Shown: piece by piece, positions 40,404 through 47,926 of the stretch | How the letters are laid out: every line of letters begins with the position of its first letter | Position numbering within the stretch: position 1 is the first letter of the stretch | Notes under the pieces: model-generated | Databases searched by the model: none | Seen by the model: only the letters and a program-made list of their open reading frames with translations | What the model was told of the DNA's origin: nothing | Source of the DNA: Ruminococcaceae bacterium D5 | GTDB lineage: Bacteria; Bacillota; Clostridia; Oscillospirales; Ruminococcaceae | Assembly: GCA_900113995.1 (NCBI GenBank) | Contig: FORK01000002.1 | Span: 115,794-163,719, forward strand | Reading direction: 5' to 3' | DNA: 47,926 nt | Program-made: the position numbers and the translations under genes

Positions 40404-41985
40404 CGGCCGGGGAAAGATTTCCCCGCAGCTTGTATGGAGCCGGTATCAGAAGGGGGTCAACTACAACAGCACGATTGACCTCTACGGGACGGTAGAGGAA
40501 AACGAGGAGTTTTTTGTCGGAAAGCAGTGGGGCGAATTATACGTCACAGCGCCCGATCTGGATAAGCCGGTCATCAACTTTTTGCAGCGGGTGGTGTCCT
40601 ACTTTGTGTCGAACATCACCACCGACGCGCTGGGAATCCGGTGCCGGTTTTTCAACACGCCGAAGGAGCAGGCAAAGCAGGCCGAGCGGATCATCCACGC
40701 GCAGCTCGAGCAGTGCATCGAGGACAACGACCTCAACGGGGATGCAAAGGACGCGGTGCGGGACGCGGCGGTGGATGGGGACGCCTGCTATCACGTCTAT
40801 TTTGACCCGACGGCCCCGAGCGGGCAGACATTGCAGGGGCTTTGCAAAATCGAGCGGATTCCCAACACCGACGTATATTTTGCAAACCGGCAGTCGGACG
40901 ATGTGGAGCGGCAGCCCTGGATTATCATCGCGTCGCGCAAGCTGACCGAGGAAGTCAAGGAGATCGTCCGGCAGGCCGGAGGGGACCCGGAACAGGTGCG
41001 GGCCGATACCGCCGAATATGAATCCACCATCGCGCAGCAGGACGACACCGAGCGGGTGACGCTGCTGACCATGTACTACCGGCGGGACGGGACCATCTGG
41101 CGCTATCAATGCACACAGACGGCGCAGGTCACCCCCGAGACCGACATGGAGTATCTGCTTTATCCCATCGCGTGGATGCCCTGGGAGAAGCAGCGCGGGT
41201 CTTATCATGGCGTGTCTTGTATTACGGCCCTCAAGCCCAACCAGATCGCACTCAATAAGTCCTACGCGATGGCCCTCAAGCAGCAGCGGGATTTGGCTTA
41301 TCCGAAGATCATTTACAACACAGCCCAATTCCCCGACGGATGGAGCAACAAGATCGGCCCTGTCGGTGTAAGCGGAGACCCAAAGGAAGCCGCAACCAGT
41401 CTGACGGCCTCCGCGGATGTGCCCGCGTCGGTCTTTACGATGGTGGACCGGCTGCTGACCCAGTCCCGCGAGATGATGGGCGCCTCGGACGCCTCTCTGG
41501 GCAACGTCAACCCCGACAACACCTCGGCCATTATCGCGGTGCAGCAGGCGACGGCAATGCCGCTTGAACTGAAAAAGCGGCAGTTTCAGCAGATGGTCGA
41601 GAAGGTGGTGCGCTCGATGCTCGACGTTATTTCCTGCACCTACGGGGCGCGGGAAATCTGCGTGGCGGACGAGGTGGGCAATGAGGCGATGGTCCTCTTT
41701 GACTGGGGAAGCCTCAAAACCGAGATGCTCAAGCTCTCGGTGGACATCGGGGACGCCAACTACTGGGACCCCAACACACAGGCGACAATGCTCGAACGGC
41801 TGCTGCAAAACCGGATCATCCCGGACCCGATTCTGTTTTTGGAGCACATGCCCGATGGGCTGCTCAAGGATAAGGACCGTTTGATCGCGCAACTGAAGGA
41901 GGCTCAACAGCTGTCGCAGGCGTCAGGAGGGCTGCCGCAGGGGGCCGGCCCCCTTACGGCGTCGGGTTATCCCGCCGGCGCTTGA
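40393..41985 (+). CDS. Portal protein
   Basis: The 530-residue protein has the portal landmarks: LYGTVEENEEFFVGKQW near the start, DKPVINFLQRVVSYFVSN, PNTDVYF, and later LNKSYAMALKQQ and MMGASDASLGNVNPDNTSAIIAVQQATAMPLE. It forms the ring through which DNA enters the head. Its position after terL is standard. The last 30 residues are low in complexity (Q/G/P/A). Confidence 0.88.
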   Translation: MEDNGRGKISPQLVWSRYQKGVNYNSTIDLYGTVEENEEFFVGKQWGELYVTAPDLDKPVINFLQRVVSYFVSNITTDALGIRCRFFNTPKEQAKQAERIIHAQLEQCIEDNDLNGDAKDAVRDAAVDGDACYHVYFDPTAPSGQTLQGLCKIERIPNTDVYFANRQSDDVERQPWIIIASRKLTEEVKEIVRQAGGDPEQVRADTAEYESTIAQQDDTERVTLLTMYYRRDGTIWRYQCTQTAQVTPETDMEYLLYPIAWMPWEKQRGSYHGVSCITALKPNQIALNKSYAMALKQQRDLAYPKIIYNTAQFPDGWSNKIGPVGVSGDPKEAATSLTASADVPASVFTMVDRLLTQSREMMGASDASLGNVNPDNTSAIIAVQQATAMPLELKKRQFQQMVEKVVRSMLDVISCTYGAREICVADEVGNEAMVLFDWGSLKTEMLKLSVDIGDANYWDPNTQATMLERLLQNRIIPDPILFLEHMPDGLLKDKDRLIAQLKEAQQLSQASGGLPQGAGPLTASGYPAGA

Positions 41986-42066
41986 TAACCCTTCCTGTAA
42001 CCCCCGAAGAGGGAAGCGCATGATGCTTTCGCCATGCGCTGAATACGAAGAAACGGAGGATGTACG

Positions 42067-42219
42067 GTGATTTGCAGCAAATGCAGACTGGAGTGCCGCC
42101 TGACGCGGCGGGTGGAGGGCAGGGCGCAGTACCAGTGCCCGCGATGCAAACAGGACTATGACCACAACGGAAAACCGATAGAACCGGAAAAGGAGAAGAA
42201 CAATGACGGAAATGCTTGA
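42067..42219 (+). CDS. Small zinc-ribbon protein, 50 residues
   Basis: The GTG-started ORF encodes MICSKCRLEC...YQCPRCKQDY, two CxxC pairs, with GGAGG 6 nt upstream. The stop overlaps the scaffold gene start by 17 bp. A similar small metal-binding ORF between portal and scaffold is common in Com-like phage positions; the role is unknown. Confidence 0.65.
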   Translation: MICSKCRLECRLTRRVEGRAQYQCPRCKQDYDHNGKPIEPEKEKNNDGNA

Positions 42220-43072
42220 AACGCAGGAAGCCACTGTGGACGAGAGCTTTGACGATACGGGCTTTCTGGAGGGGCTGGACGGCCTCGAGGAAAGCGTCAC
42301 TCAGGGGGCGGAGCAGAAAGCCACTGCCGAGCCTTCGCATGAGCCCGGAGAGGGTTCCGGGGAGGAATCTTCCGCTGAATCAGCCAAGGAGGCGGAGACA
42401 TCCGATCCGGCAGGCGAGAAGCCGCAGCCCGAGGGGGAGAAGCCCGGAGAGGGCTTCCTCGAAATTACCTATATGGGCGAAAAGAAGTCACTTTCCCGCG
42501 CCGAGGCACAGGAGCTTGCCGAAAAAGGCATGAACCTTGACCGGGTGCGGGAGCAGCTGGGGGAAATGAAGGCCGAGCGGGCGAGGCTTGAAGCAGAGCT
42601 GACCGCGCCGAGGGCCGAACAATCCGTTTTGCCGCTGCTGCGGGCCTATGCGAAGGCGGCAGGCGGGAGCATGGAAACGCTGACCGCCCAGATGATGCAG
42701 GCGGTACAGCAGGCGGGGATTCCGATTGAGCAGCCCAAAGCCGGGACCTATTTGCAGGACAAGGCGGTTTCGGACTGGAAGGCGTTTCTCAAGGCGTATC
42801 CCGACATCCGGGACCCGAGGACCGAACTGCCGAAGGAGGTCTGGGAGCGGATCAATCAGGGGGCTACTCCGGTAAACGCCATGATCGAACACCGGCAGGC
42901 CGATCTTCTGAGGCAGATTGCGGAGCGTGACGCCAAAATCAAAGAGTTTGAGCAGAAGGAACAGGCCCGCGAACAGAACGAAAAAAACAGAAAGAGGGCC
43001 GGGGGAAGCCTGACCTCCACCGCAGGCGGCGGAGAGAAGGACGGATTCCTTTCCGGATTCCTCGACGGGTAA
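42203..43072 (+). CDS. Capsid scaffolding protein
   Basis: The 289-residue protein is acidic (E/P/S-rich residues about 25-80), then coiled coil (DRVREQLGEMKAERARLEAEL), and ends with a second coiled coil and a GGEKDGFLSGFLDG tail that is typical of scaffold C-termini. It directs prohead assembly and is removed before DNA filling. The position between portal and capsid supports this. Confidence 0.85.
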   Translation: MTEMLETQEATVDESFDDTGFLEGLDGLEESVTQGAEQKATAEPSHEPGEGSGEESSAESAKEAETSDPAGEKPQPEGEKPGEGFLEITYMGEKKSLSRAEAQELAEKGMNLDRVREQLGEMKAERARLEAELTAPRAEQSVLPLLRAYAKAAGGSMETLTAQMMQAVQQAGIPIEQPKAGTYLQDKAVSDWKAFLKAYPDIRDPRTELPKEVWERINQGATPVNAMIEHRQADLLRQIAERDAKIKEFEQKEQAREQNEKNRKRAGGSLTSTAGGGEKDGFLSGFLDG

Positions 43073-43093
43073 CCCGGGCGAAACGCAAATACA

Positions 43094-43121
43094 GCAAACG
43101 CCGAATGGCATGTTTGCTTTC
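43094..43121. repeat. Hairpin element B upstream of the capsid gene
   Basis: GCAAAC-N12-GTTTGC is followed by TTTC. The core AATGGCATGTTTGCTTTC is 16/18 identical to element A before terS. Confidence 0.5.
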
Positions 43122-43168
43122 GTCTGTGGGGGGAACAGCGAGTTTTTAGAACGAAGTGGAGAAAACGA

Positions 43169-43195
43169 GCGTCATGTGGGGGCTAAGCCCCCATG
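43169..43195 (+). other. GC hairpin before the capsid gene
   Basis: TGGGGGC-TAA-GCCCCCA is a perfect 7-bp stem with a 3-nt loop. No T run follows, so it is not a normal terminator; a leader RNA structure is possible. Confidence 0.5.
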
Positions 43196-43227
43196 AGTGA
43201 CCAGTGAAGCAACAGGAGGGTATCAAT

Positions 43228-44277
43228 ATGGCAATCAATCTGGCAACGAAATACAGCAAGCAGATCGACGAGGTTTACACCCACGAATCCTTCGTGGCGG
43301 GCAAGGCCAACGGCAAATATGAGTTCACCGGCGTAAAGGGCGTCAAGATCTATGCGCCGGTCACTGTCCCTGTGGTGGACTACACCCGCAGCGGAACTGC
43401 CCGCTACGGCACTCCTACCGAGATGCAGGACGAGGTGCAGGAGCTTGTCGTGTCGCAGGACAAGGCGTTCTCGCTGACCATCGACAAGGGCAACGCCTCG
43501 GAGCAGATGGGCACCAAAAACGCAGGCGCGAGACTGCGCCAGCAGATGCGCGAGCAGGTGATCCCGGTGCAGGACAAGTACGCGATCTCCAAGTACATCG
43601 AGCAGGCCGGCAAGGTAGCGGGCGTTGCCGCCGCGCCGACCAAAACCACCATCATCGGGATGCTTTCGGACGCGGGCGTGGCAATGGACAACGCGCTGGT
43701 TCCGACCGACGGGCGCTACTGCTTTATGGGAGCAACCCATGTCGGGGTGCTGCGTCAGGCCGACGCGATTGTGGCCCTCGAGGGGCTGGGCACCAAGGCT
43801 TTGGGCAAGGGCGTTGTGGGCGAATGCATGGGCTTTAAGATCGTGCGGATTCCCGACAGCTATCTGCCCGCCGGATGCTATTTCCTTTGCTTCCGCGCGG
43901 AGAGCGTCGTCAATCCCCACAAGATTCACGACACCAAGCTGCATCAGGATCCGCCCGGCATTTCCGGCAGCCTGATGGAGGGTCGCTTCCTGTACGACGC
44001 CTTTGTGCTCGGAAAGAAGGCCGATGGCGTGTATGCCTGTGTGGCGGCCAACTCGAAGCAGGCGGCCCCGACCATCTCGGTTTCGGGCGGGAGCGCGACC
44101 ATCACCTCCGCTTCGGCCACCAAGATTCTGGTGACCACCGACGGCAGCGACCCGCGCTATTCCGACACCGCGCAGACGGTGACCAGCGGCGGAACCCTGA
44201 CGGTCGGTTCGGCCTACAATCTGAAGGCGGTGGCCTACGGCGCCTTTACGTCCGATGTAGCGGCCAAGAGCGCGTGA
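43228..44277 (+). CDS. Major capsid protein with C-terminal Ig-like/chitobiase-type domain
   Basis: The 349-residue protein is rich in a shell-type N-terminal part (MAINLATKYSKQIDEVYTHESF...FTGVKGVKIYAPVTVPVVDY). The last about 65 residues (TISVSGGSATITSASATKILVTTDGSDPRYS...LKAVAYG) form a separate beta domain with the DGSDPRYS motif of chitobiase C-terminal domains. Such added domains decorate capsids and can bind glycans. The start at 43228 has GGAGGG 8 nt upstream. Confidence 0.88.
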   Translation: MAINLATKYSKQIDEVYTHESFVAGKANGKYEFTGVKGVKIYAPVTVPVVDYTRSGTARYGTPTEMQDEVQELVVSQDKAFSLTIDKGNASEQMGTKNAGARLRQQMREQVIPVQDKYAISKYIEQAGKVAGVAAAPTKTTIIGMLSDAGVAMDNALVPTDGRYCFMGATHVGVLRQADAIVALEGLGTKALGKGVVGECMGFKIVRIPDSYLPAGCYFLCFRAESVVNPHKIHDTKLHQDPPGISGSLMEGRFLYDAFVLGKKADGVYACVAANSKQAAPTISVSGGSATITSASATKILVTTDGSDPRYSDTAQTVTSGGTLTVGSAYNLKAVAYGAFTSDVAAKSA

Positions 44278-44335
44278 TAACCGGCGGGGGAGGGGGGTTC
44301 TCCCCTTCCCCCTGCTTTTTTATGGAGGGGATACC

Positions 44336-44692
44336 ATGACGGCTGACCAACTTTTTGACAGGGTGCTGGCGCTGATGTTTTCGGACGAAACCGAAAAAAG
44401 CGACCTTCTCGCGCAGTTTCTTGCGACGCTCAATATCCATTTGCTGGAGCTGCTGCCGAAGGAGAACGCCTTTCGGGGAACGAAGCTTGAAGCCGCGCCG
44501 ATTATCACAAGCCTGACCCAGACAGTAGACTATTCCGACCGGATTCTGGCCTTTCTGCCGTATGGAATTGCCGGGACGATGTTCGAGGACGACCAGAACA
44601 TTGCCGCACAGTACAAGAACAAATACGAGGAAGAGCGCGCGGCCTGCGTGGCGGCCCGCTTTGAGAGCGTGGTGGACGTCTATGCGGTATAG
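44336..44692 (+). CDS. Head-tail connector-like protein
   Basis: The 118-residue protein is mostly helical (MTADQLFDRVLALMFSD...FLATLNIHLLELLPKENAF...YGIAGTMFEDDQNIAAQYKNKYEEERA). Position after the capsid gene and size fit a connector (gp4/gp6-type). Its end overlaps the next start by 11 bp. Assignment is by position. Confidence 0.7.
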   Translation: MTADQLFDRVLALMFSDETEKSDLLAQFLATLNIHLLELLPKENAFRGTKLEAAPIITSLTQTVDYSDRILAFLPYGIAGTMFEDDQNIAAQYKNKYEEERAACVAARFESVVDVYAV

Positions 44693-46550
44693 CGGATCGC
44701 GCCACGTCTCGGAAAGCAGCAGGAAATATAACAAATTCAAGGGAGCCGACTTTTCCACCGACCCGACGCAGGTAGATGATTCCCGGTCGCCCTGGCCGCT
44801 GAATCTGATCGCGGACGAGGGCGGCTTTCCCGAAAAAAGGCCGGGGTGGCGGGTGATGCAATCCTTTTCCGGAAGGATCAACGGCATTTTTACCCTTACG
44901 GTGAGCGAGGTCACTTACTGGGTTGTTCATCATGGGACGGCCATCTCCCGGTGGGACGGAGATACGGTGACGAGCCTCAAAACAGGGGTGAACAACAGCC
45001 GTTCGCAGGGCTTTGTATTCGGCGGAAAGCTCTATCTGCTGACCGGGGCGCAGTATCTTGTGATTTCGGTTTCGGGGAGTGCGCTGACCTGCGCGAATGT
45101 GTCTGATTCGGCCTATGTGCCCCGGACGGTCATCGGGAGAGCGCCTTCCGGCGGGGGGACGACCTTCGAAGGGGTCAACCTGATTTCTCCGAAGCGGCAG
45201 AACGACTTTCTCGCAGACGGTACGGCGACGGTCTACCAGCTCGACGCGGACAACATCGGATCTGTTGTGAGCGTGGAGGTCAACGGAACCTCCATGACGA
45301 GCGGGTACACCGTTGACGCGGGCGCGGGAACGGTGACCTTTTCAACCGCGCCGAAGAAGCCGGAGGACGCGGGCGGAGTGGCCGGGGCGGACAATGTGAA
45401 GATCGTCTATTCCAAGACGGTGAGCGGGTATGCCGGGCGGATTACCGGCTGTACCGTCTGCACCCAGTTCGGGCGCGGGACGGTGGACCGGGTGTTCTTC
45501 TCGGGAAACCCGGCGTACCAGAATCAGGACTGGTGTTCGGGTTATAACGACCCGACCTACATCCCGGACGTGTCCTATTCGGTGATCGGCTCGGAGGAAA
45601 CCGCGATCATGGGATATCTGCACATCGGGGAGTATCTGGCCATTATCAAGGAGGATAACCAGCAGGATTCCACCATCTTTATCCGTTCGGCGGAGGTGGA
45701 CGCCGATTCCGGAGAGGTGAAATTCCCGGTGCGGCAGGGGGTGCAGTCGATCGGCGCGGTATCCAAATACTGCTTTGCATCGCTGCGGGACGATCCTCTG
45801 TTTCTTTCGCGGTATGGTGTCAACGCGGTTACAACCAACAACGTGACCCTCGAGCGCACCATCAAGCGCAGGAGCGGGCTGGTGGACCCGAGGCTGACCG
45901 ATGAAAGCAATCTGGGCGAAGCGGTCGGCTGTGTGTGGGGCGACTGGTATGTGATCTCGGTCAATTCGCACTGCTATGTGGCCGATTCGAAACAGCAGAG
46001 CTGGAAAAACTCGGTCGCGGACAACTACATGTACGAGTGGTATTACTGGGAGAACATTCCCGCGCGGGTGCTCAGGGAGCATGACGGGATGCTCTATTTC
46101 GGGGATTCGAATGGGAAGCTCTGCGTTTTCAACAGCGACCGGGACGGTATGAACCGCTTCTCGGACAACGGCGCGGCGATCACCGCCGAGTGGGCCACCA
46201 AGGCCGATGACGATGGGGATTTCATGCGGTATAAGACGCTGACCCGCCGGGGCGCGGGAGTGATGTGCAAGCCCTATACTAATTCCTCGGTGAAGATTCT
46301 GATTCGGACCGACCGGGATTTCGGGGTGCAGATCCGTTCCAGCAGCCTTTCGATTTTTGACTTTGAGGAACTGGATTTTTCGAACTTTTCCTTCAATACC
46401 TCGGACACTCCGCAGATCGTGGCCTTTAACCGGAAGATCCGAAAGTACAAAACAATGCAGATCATCGTGCGAAACGACGGGGTCAATCAGGGGTTCGGCG
46501 TGTTCGGGATTATCAAGCGGTTCAAGATGATGAACTATGTAAAGAGGTGA
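44682..46550 (+). CDS. Long structural protein, DNA-stabilisation/tail-hub type
   Basis: The 622-residue protein is beta-rich and begins MRYSGSRHVSESSRKYNKFKGADFS, with RSPWPLNLIADEGGFPEKRPGW, repeated WDG/SGN-type turns and ISRYGVNAV-like segments suggesting a beta-propeller or hub. Position and length are like P22 gp10 (packaged DNA stabilisation) in short-tailed phages. The start at 44682 lies within the connector gene's end; a frame reaching back to 44562 is not used. Confidence 0.7.
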   Translation: MRYSGSRHVSESSRKYNKFKGADFSTDPTQVDDSRSPWPLNLIADEGGFPEKRPGWRVMQSFSGRINGIFTLTVSEVTYWVVHHGTAISRWDGDTVTSLKTGVNNSRSQGFVFGGKLYLLTGAQYLVISVSGSALTCANVSDSAYVPRTVIGRAPSGGGTTFEGVNLISPKRQNDFLADGTATVYQLDADNIGSVVSVEVNGTSMTSGYTVDAGAGTVTFSTAPKKPEDAGGVAGADNVKIVYSKTVSGYAGRITGCTVCTQFGRGTVDRVFFSGNPAYQNQDWCSGYNDPTYIPDVSYSVIGSEETAIMGYLHIGEYLAIIKEDNQQDSTIFIRSAEVDADSGEVKFPVRQGVQSIGAVSKYCFASLRDDPLFLSRYGVNAVTTNNVTLERTIKRRSGLVDPRLTDESNLGEAVGCVWGDWYVISVNSHCYVADSKQQSWKNSVADNYMYEWYYWENIPARVLREHDGMLYFGDSNGKLCVFNSDRDGMNRFSDNGAAITAEWATKADDDGDFMRYKTLTRRGAGVMCKPYTNSSVKILIRTDRDFGVQIRSSSLSIFDFEELDFSNFSFNTSDTPQIVAFNRKIRKYKTMQIIVRNDGVNQGFGVFGIIKRFKMMNYVKR

Positions 46551-46554
46551 AACA

Positions 46555-47772
46555 ATGGCGATCGGTGATTTGAAGTTTCAGCCCTCGAACTTTACCGGGA
46601 ATGATATTGCATCTCTGCCGGACCGGCCGGGGGATGCGGGGATGACGGCGGCGCAGCTCAAGGCGCGGTTTGACCAGATTCCGAAGATGATGCTTGCGCT
46701 GGGAAATTTTAATAATTTGATCGACGCGCTGACGGCCTCCGGGGGCGCGTCGGAAATCGGGGCGGTCAATGAGGATGTTGGCGGGGATAACGTACAGGAG
46801 GTGCTTGACGCGCTGAGCGGATGGATTGCAGGGCATCTGGCCGATCTGGATAACCCGCATGCGGTGGGCAAGGCGCAGGTGGGACTGGGAAACGCGGACA
46901 ACACATCTGACGCGGACAAGCCGGTGAGCACCGCACAGGCGGCTGCAATCGCGGCGGTGAGGGCCTATATCGATACGGTAGCGCTCAATGCAGGCGCGGT
47001 CTCAAGCGTATTCGGCAGGGCAGGGGATGTGACCGCGCAGGCCGGGGACTATACCGCCGCGCAGGTGGGGGCGGTGGACGGAGCAACCGGTCATGGCAGC
47101 GCGGTGCGCATCAGCAACCGGAATCTGCTCGATAACGGGGATTTCCGCAATCCGGTAAATCAGAGGGGACAGACGAGCTATACAGGAAACGGGTACGGGA
47201 TTGACAGGTGGAAGGTCAGCACCAACAACAGCACTGCTGCGGTTTCTGTAGGAGACAGATGGATTAATTTTACGTCAGATGCCAGCGGCACCTATATCAA
47301 CTTTTCGAGCACTGTGGAAAAGGTTCAGCCCGGAAATTACACCCTGTCTTTTCTCGTAGATGATTATACAAAGGCACAACAGATTTTTTTACAGGGAAAG
47401 GTTAGCCAAATGGTTTTTACTTCGAACCTGCTGACCATGACTTTTTCGGTTGCCGAAACCTCCGCGATCGCAGTTGGAATCCAGAAAAAAGCTGCAAGCA
47501 GTACGCTGAAAATCTACGCCGCCAAGCTGGAACTCGGTTCCGTTTCGACGCTGGCCCATCAGGAAAACGGTGTGTGGGTTTTAAACGATCCGCCGCCGAA
47601 TTACGCGGAGGAATTGGCGAAGTGTCAGAGATACTATCAGCTCTATACCTCCGCAGCGCAGCGGCCAACGAATGGCGCGGATTGCAGGCCTGTCATGCGC
47701 ATTGCCAACCCAAGCCAGGGGACAATCGCAATAAGCGGTACCACCTATTACTTCAACGACGCCAACCTGTAG
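46555..47772 (+). CDS. Tail fibre/spike protein
   Basis: The 405-residue protein has a helical attachment part, then the phage fibre repeat DNPHAVGKAQVGLGNADNTSDADKPVSTAQ near residue 100. A trimer-type collagen-free shaft segment and a carbohydrate-binding-like beta domain (RNLLDNGDFRNPVNQRG...RWKVSTNNST...) end it. It probably binds the host surface. It follows the long structural protein by 4 bp, and no tail-tube or tape-measure gene intervenes. Confidence 0.85.
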   Translation: MAIGDLKFQPSNFTGNDIASLPDRPGDAGMTAAQLKARFDQIPKMMLALGNFNNLIDALTASGGASEIGAVNEDVGGDNVQEVLDALSGWIAGHLADLDNPHAVGKAQVGLGNADNTSDADKPVSTAQAAAIAAVRAYIDTVALNAGAVSSVFGRAGDVTAQAGDYTAAQVGAVDGATGHGSAVRISNRNLLDNGDFRNPVNQRGQTSYTGNGYGIDRWKVSTNNSTAAVSVGDRWINFTSDASGTYINFSSTVEKVQPGNYTLSFLVDDYTKAQQIFLQGKVSQMVFTSNLLTMTFSVAETSAIAVGIQKKAASSTLKIYAAKLELGSVSTLAHQENGVWVLNDPPPNYAEELAKCQRYYQLYTSAAQRPTNGADCRPVMRIANPSQGTIAISGTTYYFNDANL

Positions 47773-47785
47773 GGAGGGAAAGCAA

Positions 47786-47926
47786 ATGGAAGGAAACAGG
47801 CACTACCTTTTGATCGACGAGGCAGGGCGCATCCTTGCGGGATGGTCGGACGGGCCGTTCCCTGACCGGGATACTTCCGGGGCGGTTTTGCTGCGGGAGG
47901 ATGGCGGCTATCAGTTTCGGCTTTTT
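47786..47926 (+). CDS. Tail-associated protein, partial
   Basis: The window ends after 47 residues (MEGNRHYLLIDEAGRILAGW...GAVLLREDGGYQFRLF). AGGGAGGG lies 7 nt upstream of the ATG. Small XkdW- or fibre-assembly-like proteins follow fibres in many phages, but too little is seen to name it. Confidence 0.55.
   Translation, partial: MEGNRHYLLIDEAGRILAGWSDGPFPDRDTSGAVLLREDGGYQFRLF

Noticed and set aside
38971-41907. Long reverse frames over terL and portal (436 and 456 residues)
   Set aside because: Antisense shadows of clear packaging genes; their translation is low in motif content and rich in R, P and H.
23018-47926. tRNA as prophage integration site
   Set aside because: No tRNA-like cloverleaf was seen at the left junction; a protein gene is interrupted instead.

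Overview
The window looks like chromosome from a GC-rich, spore-forming Clostridia, most plausibly an Oscillospirales/Ruminococcaceae-type gut bacterium. The evidence is AGGAGG-type ribosome sites almost everywhere, sigma-A promoters, spmA-spmB, an AbrB/SpoVT-type regulator, HisK-type histidinol phosphatase, PlsY, the UPF0210-ACT pair and Gram-positive signal peptides. No rRNA, tRNA or CRISPR array was recognised. The assignment is inference from gene content only.

Positions 1-23,000 are host chromosome. A leftward operon (3804 to beyond 1) encodes a GlpA-like FAD oxidoreductase with a BFD-type Fe-S domain, a second FAD/NAD oxidoreductase, a DUF1667 Fe-S protein and a GntR/FadR-type regulator. 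A perfect-arm palindrome sits at the transcription start of its promoter. Then come a LysR regulator and MATE exporter, a secreted acidic protein, a HAD phosphatase, spmA-spmB, an AbrB-like regulator, a 50-residue membrane protein with the GIIGGADGPTA motif of Na+-pumping decarboxylases, a PHP phosphatase, and a rightward run LUD protein - NAD synthase - ACT - UPF0210 - PlsY. dCMP deaminase and RsmA follow. Two paralogues of the first secreted protein lie in tandem at 19095-22178, each with a strong promoter and the same upstream dyad at the same distance.

From about 23,018 to the right edge is a prophage, entered through a serine integrase whose 3' end lies 25 bp from a candidate attL. The integration appears to have cut a conserved cysteine-rich host gene (22333-23007), leaving its 3' part. 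The lysogeny end carries a HicA-HicB-SecB-like module that looks like a toxin-antitoxin-chaperone system, an unrecognised membrane zinc-ribbon protein, a repressor with two HTH domains and a Cro-like gene with three operators between them. The early region (27.7-36.5 kb) has an HNH protein, many small zinc-ribbon or membrane proteins, a helicase-DNA methyltransferase fusion, a PAPS-reductase-family protein, an XF1762-family and a DUF4406 protein. A HUH-type Rep protein follows, preceded by iteron-like repeats and palindromes. The late region (37.7-47.9 kb) runs activator-like protein, TerS, TerL, portal, scaffold, capsid, connector, a long tail/stabilisation protein and fibre. No tape-measure or tail-tube gene is seen, which suggests a short-tailed (podovirus-like) virion. 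The right end of the prophage is outside the window.

The points most worth a second look are the disrupted host gene with a candidate attL, the HicAB-SecB-like module, the HUH Rep with its putative origin, the NAD synthase with a degenerate glutaminase triad, the three-member secreted family with shared promoter architecture, and a 117-bp exact repeat shared by two unrelated prophage genes.
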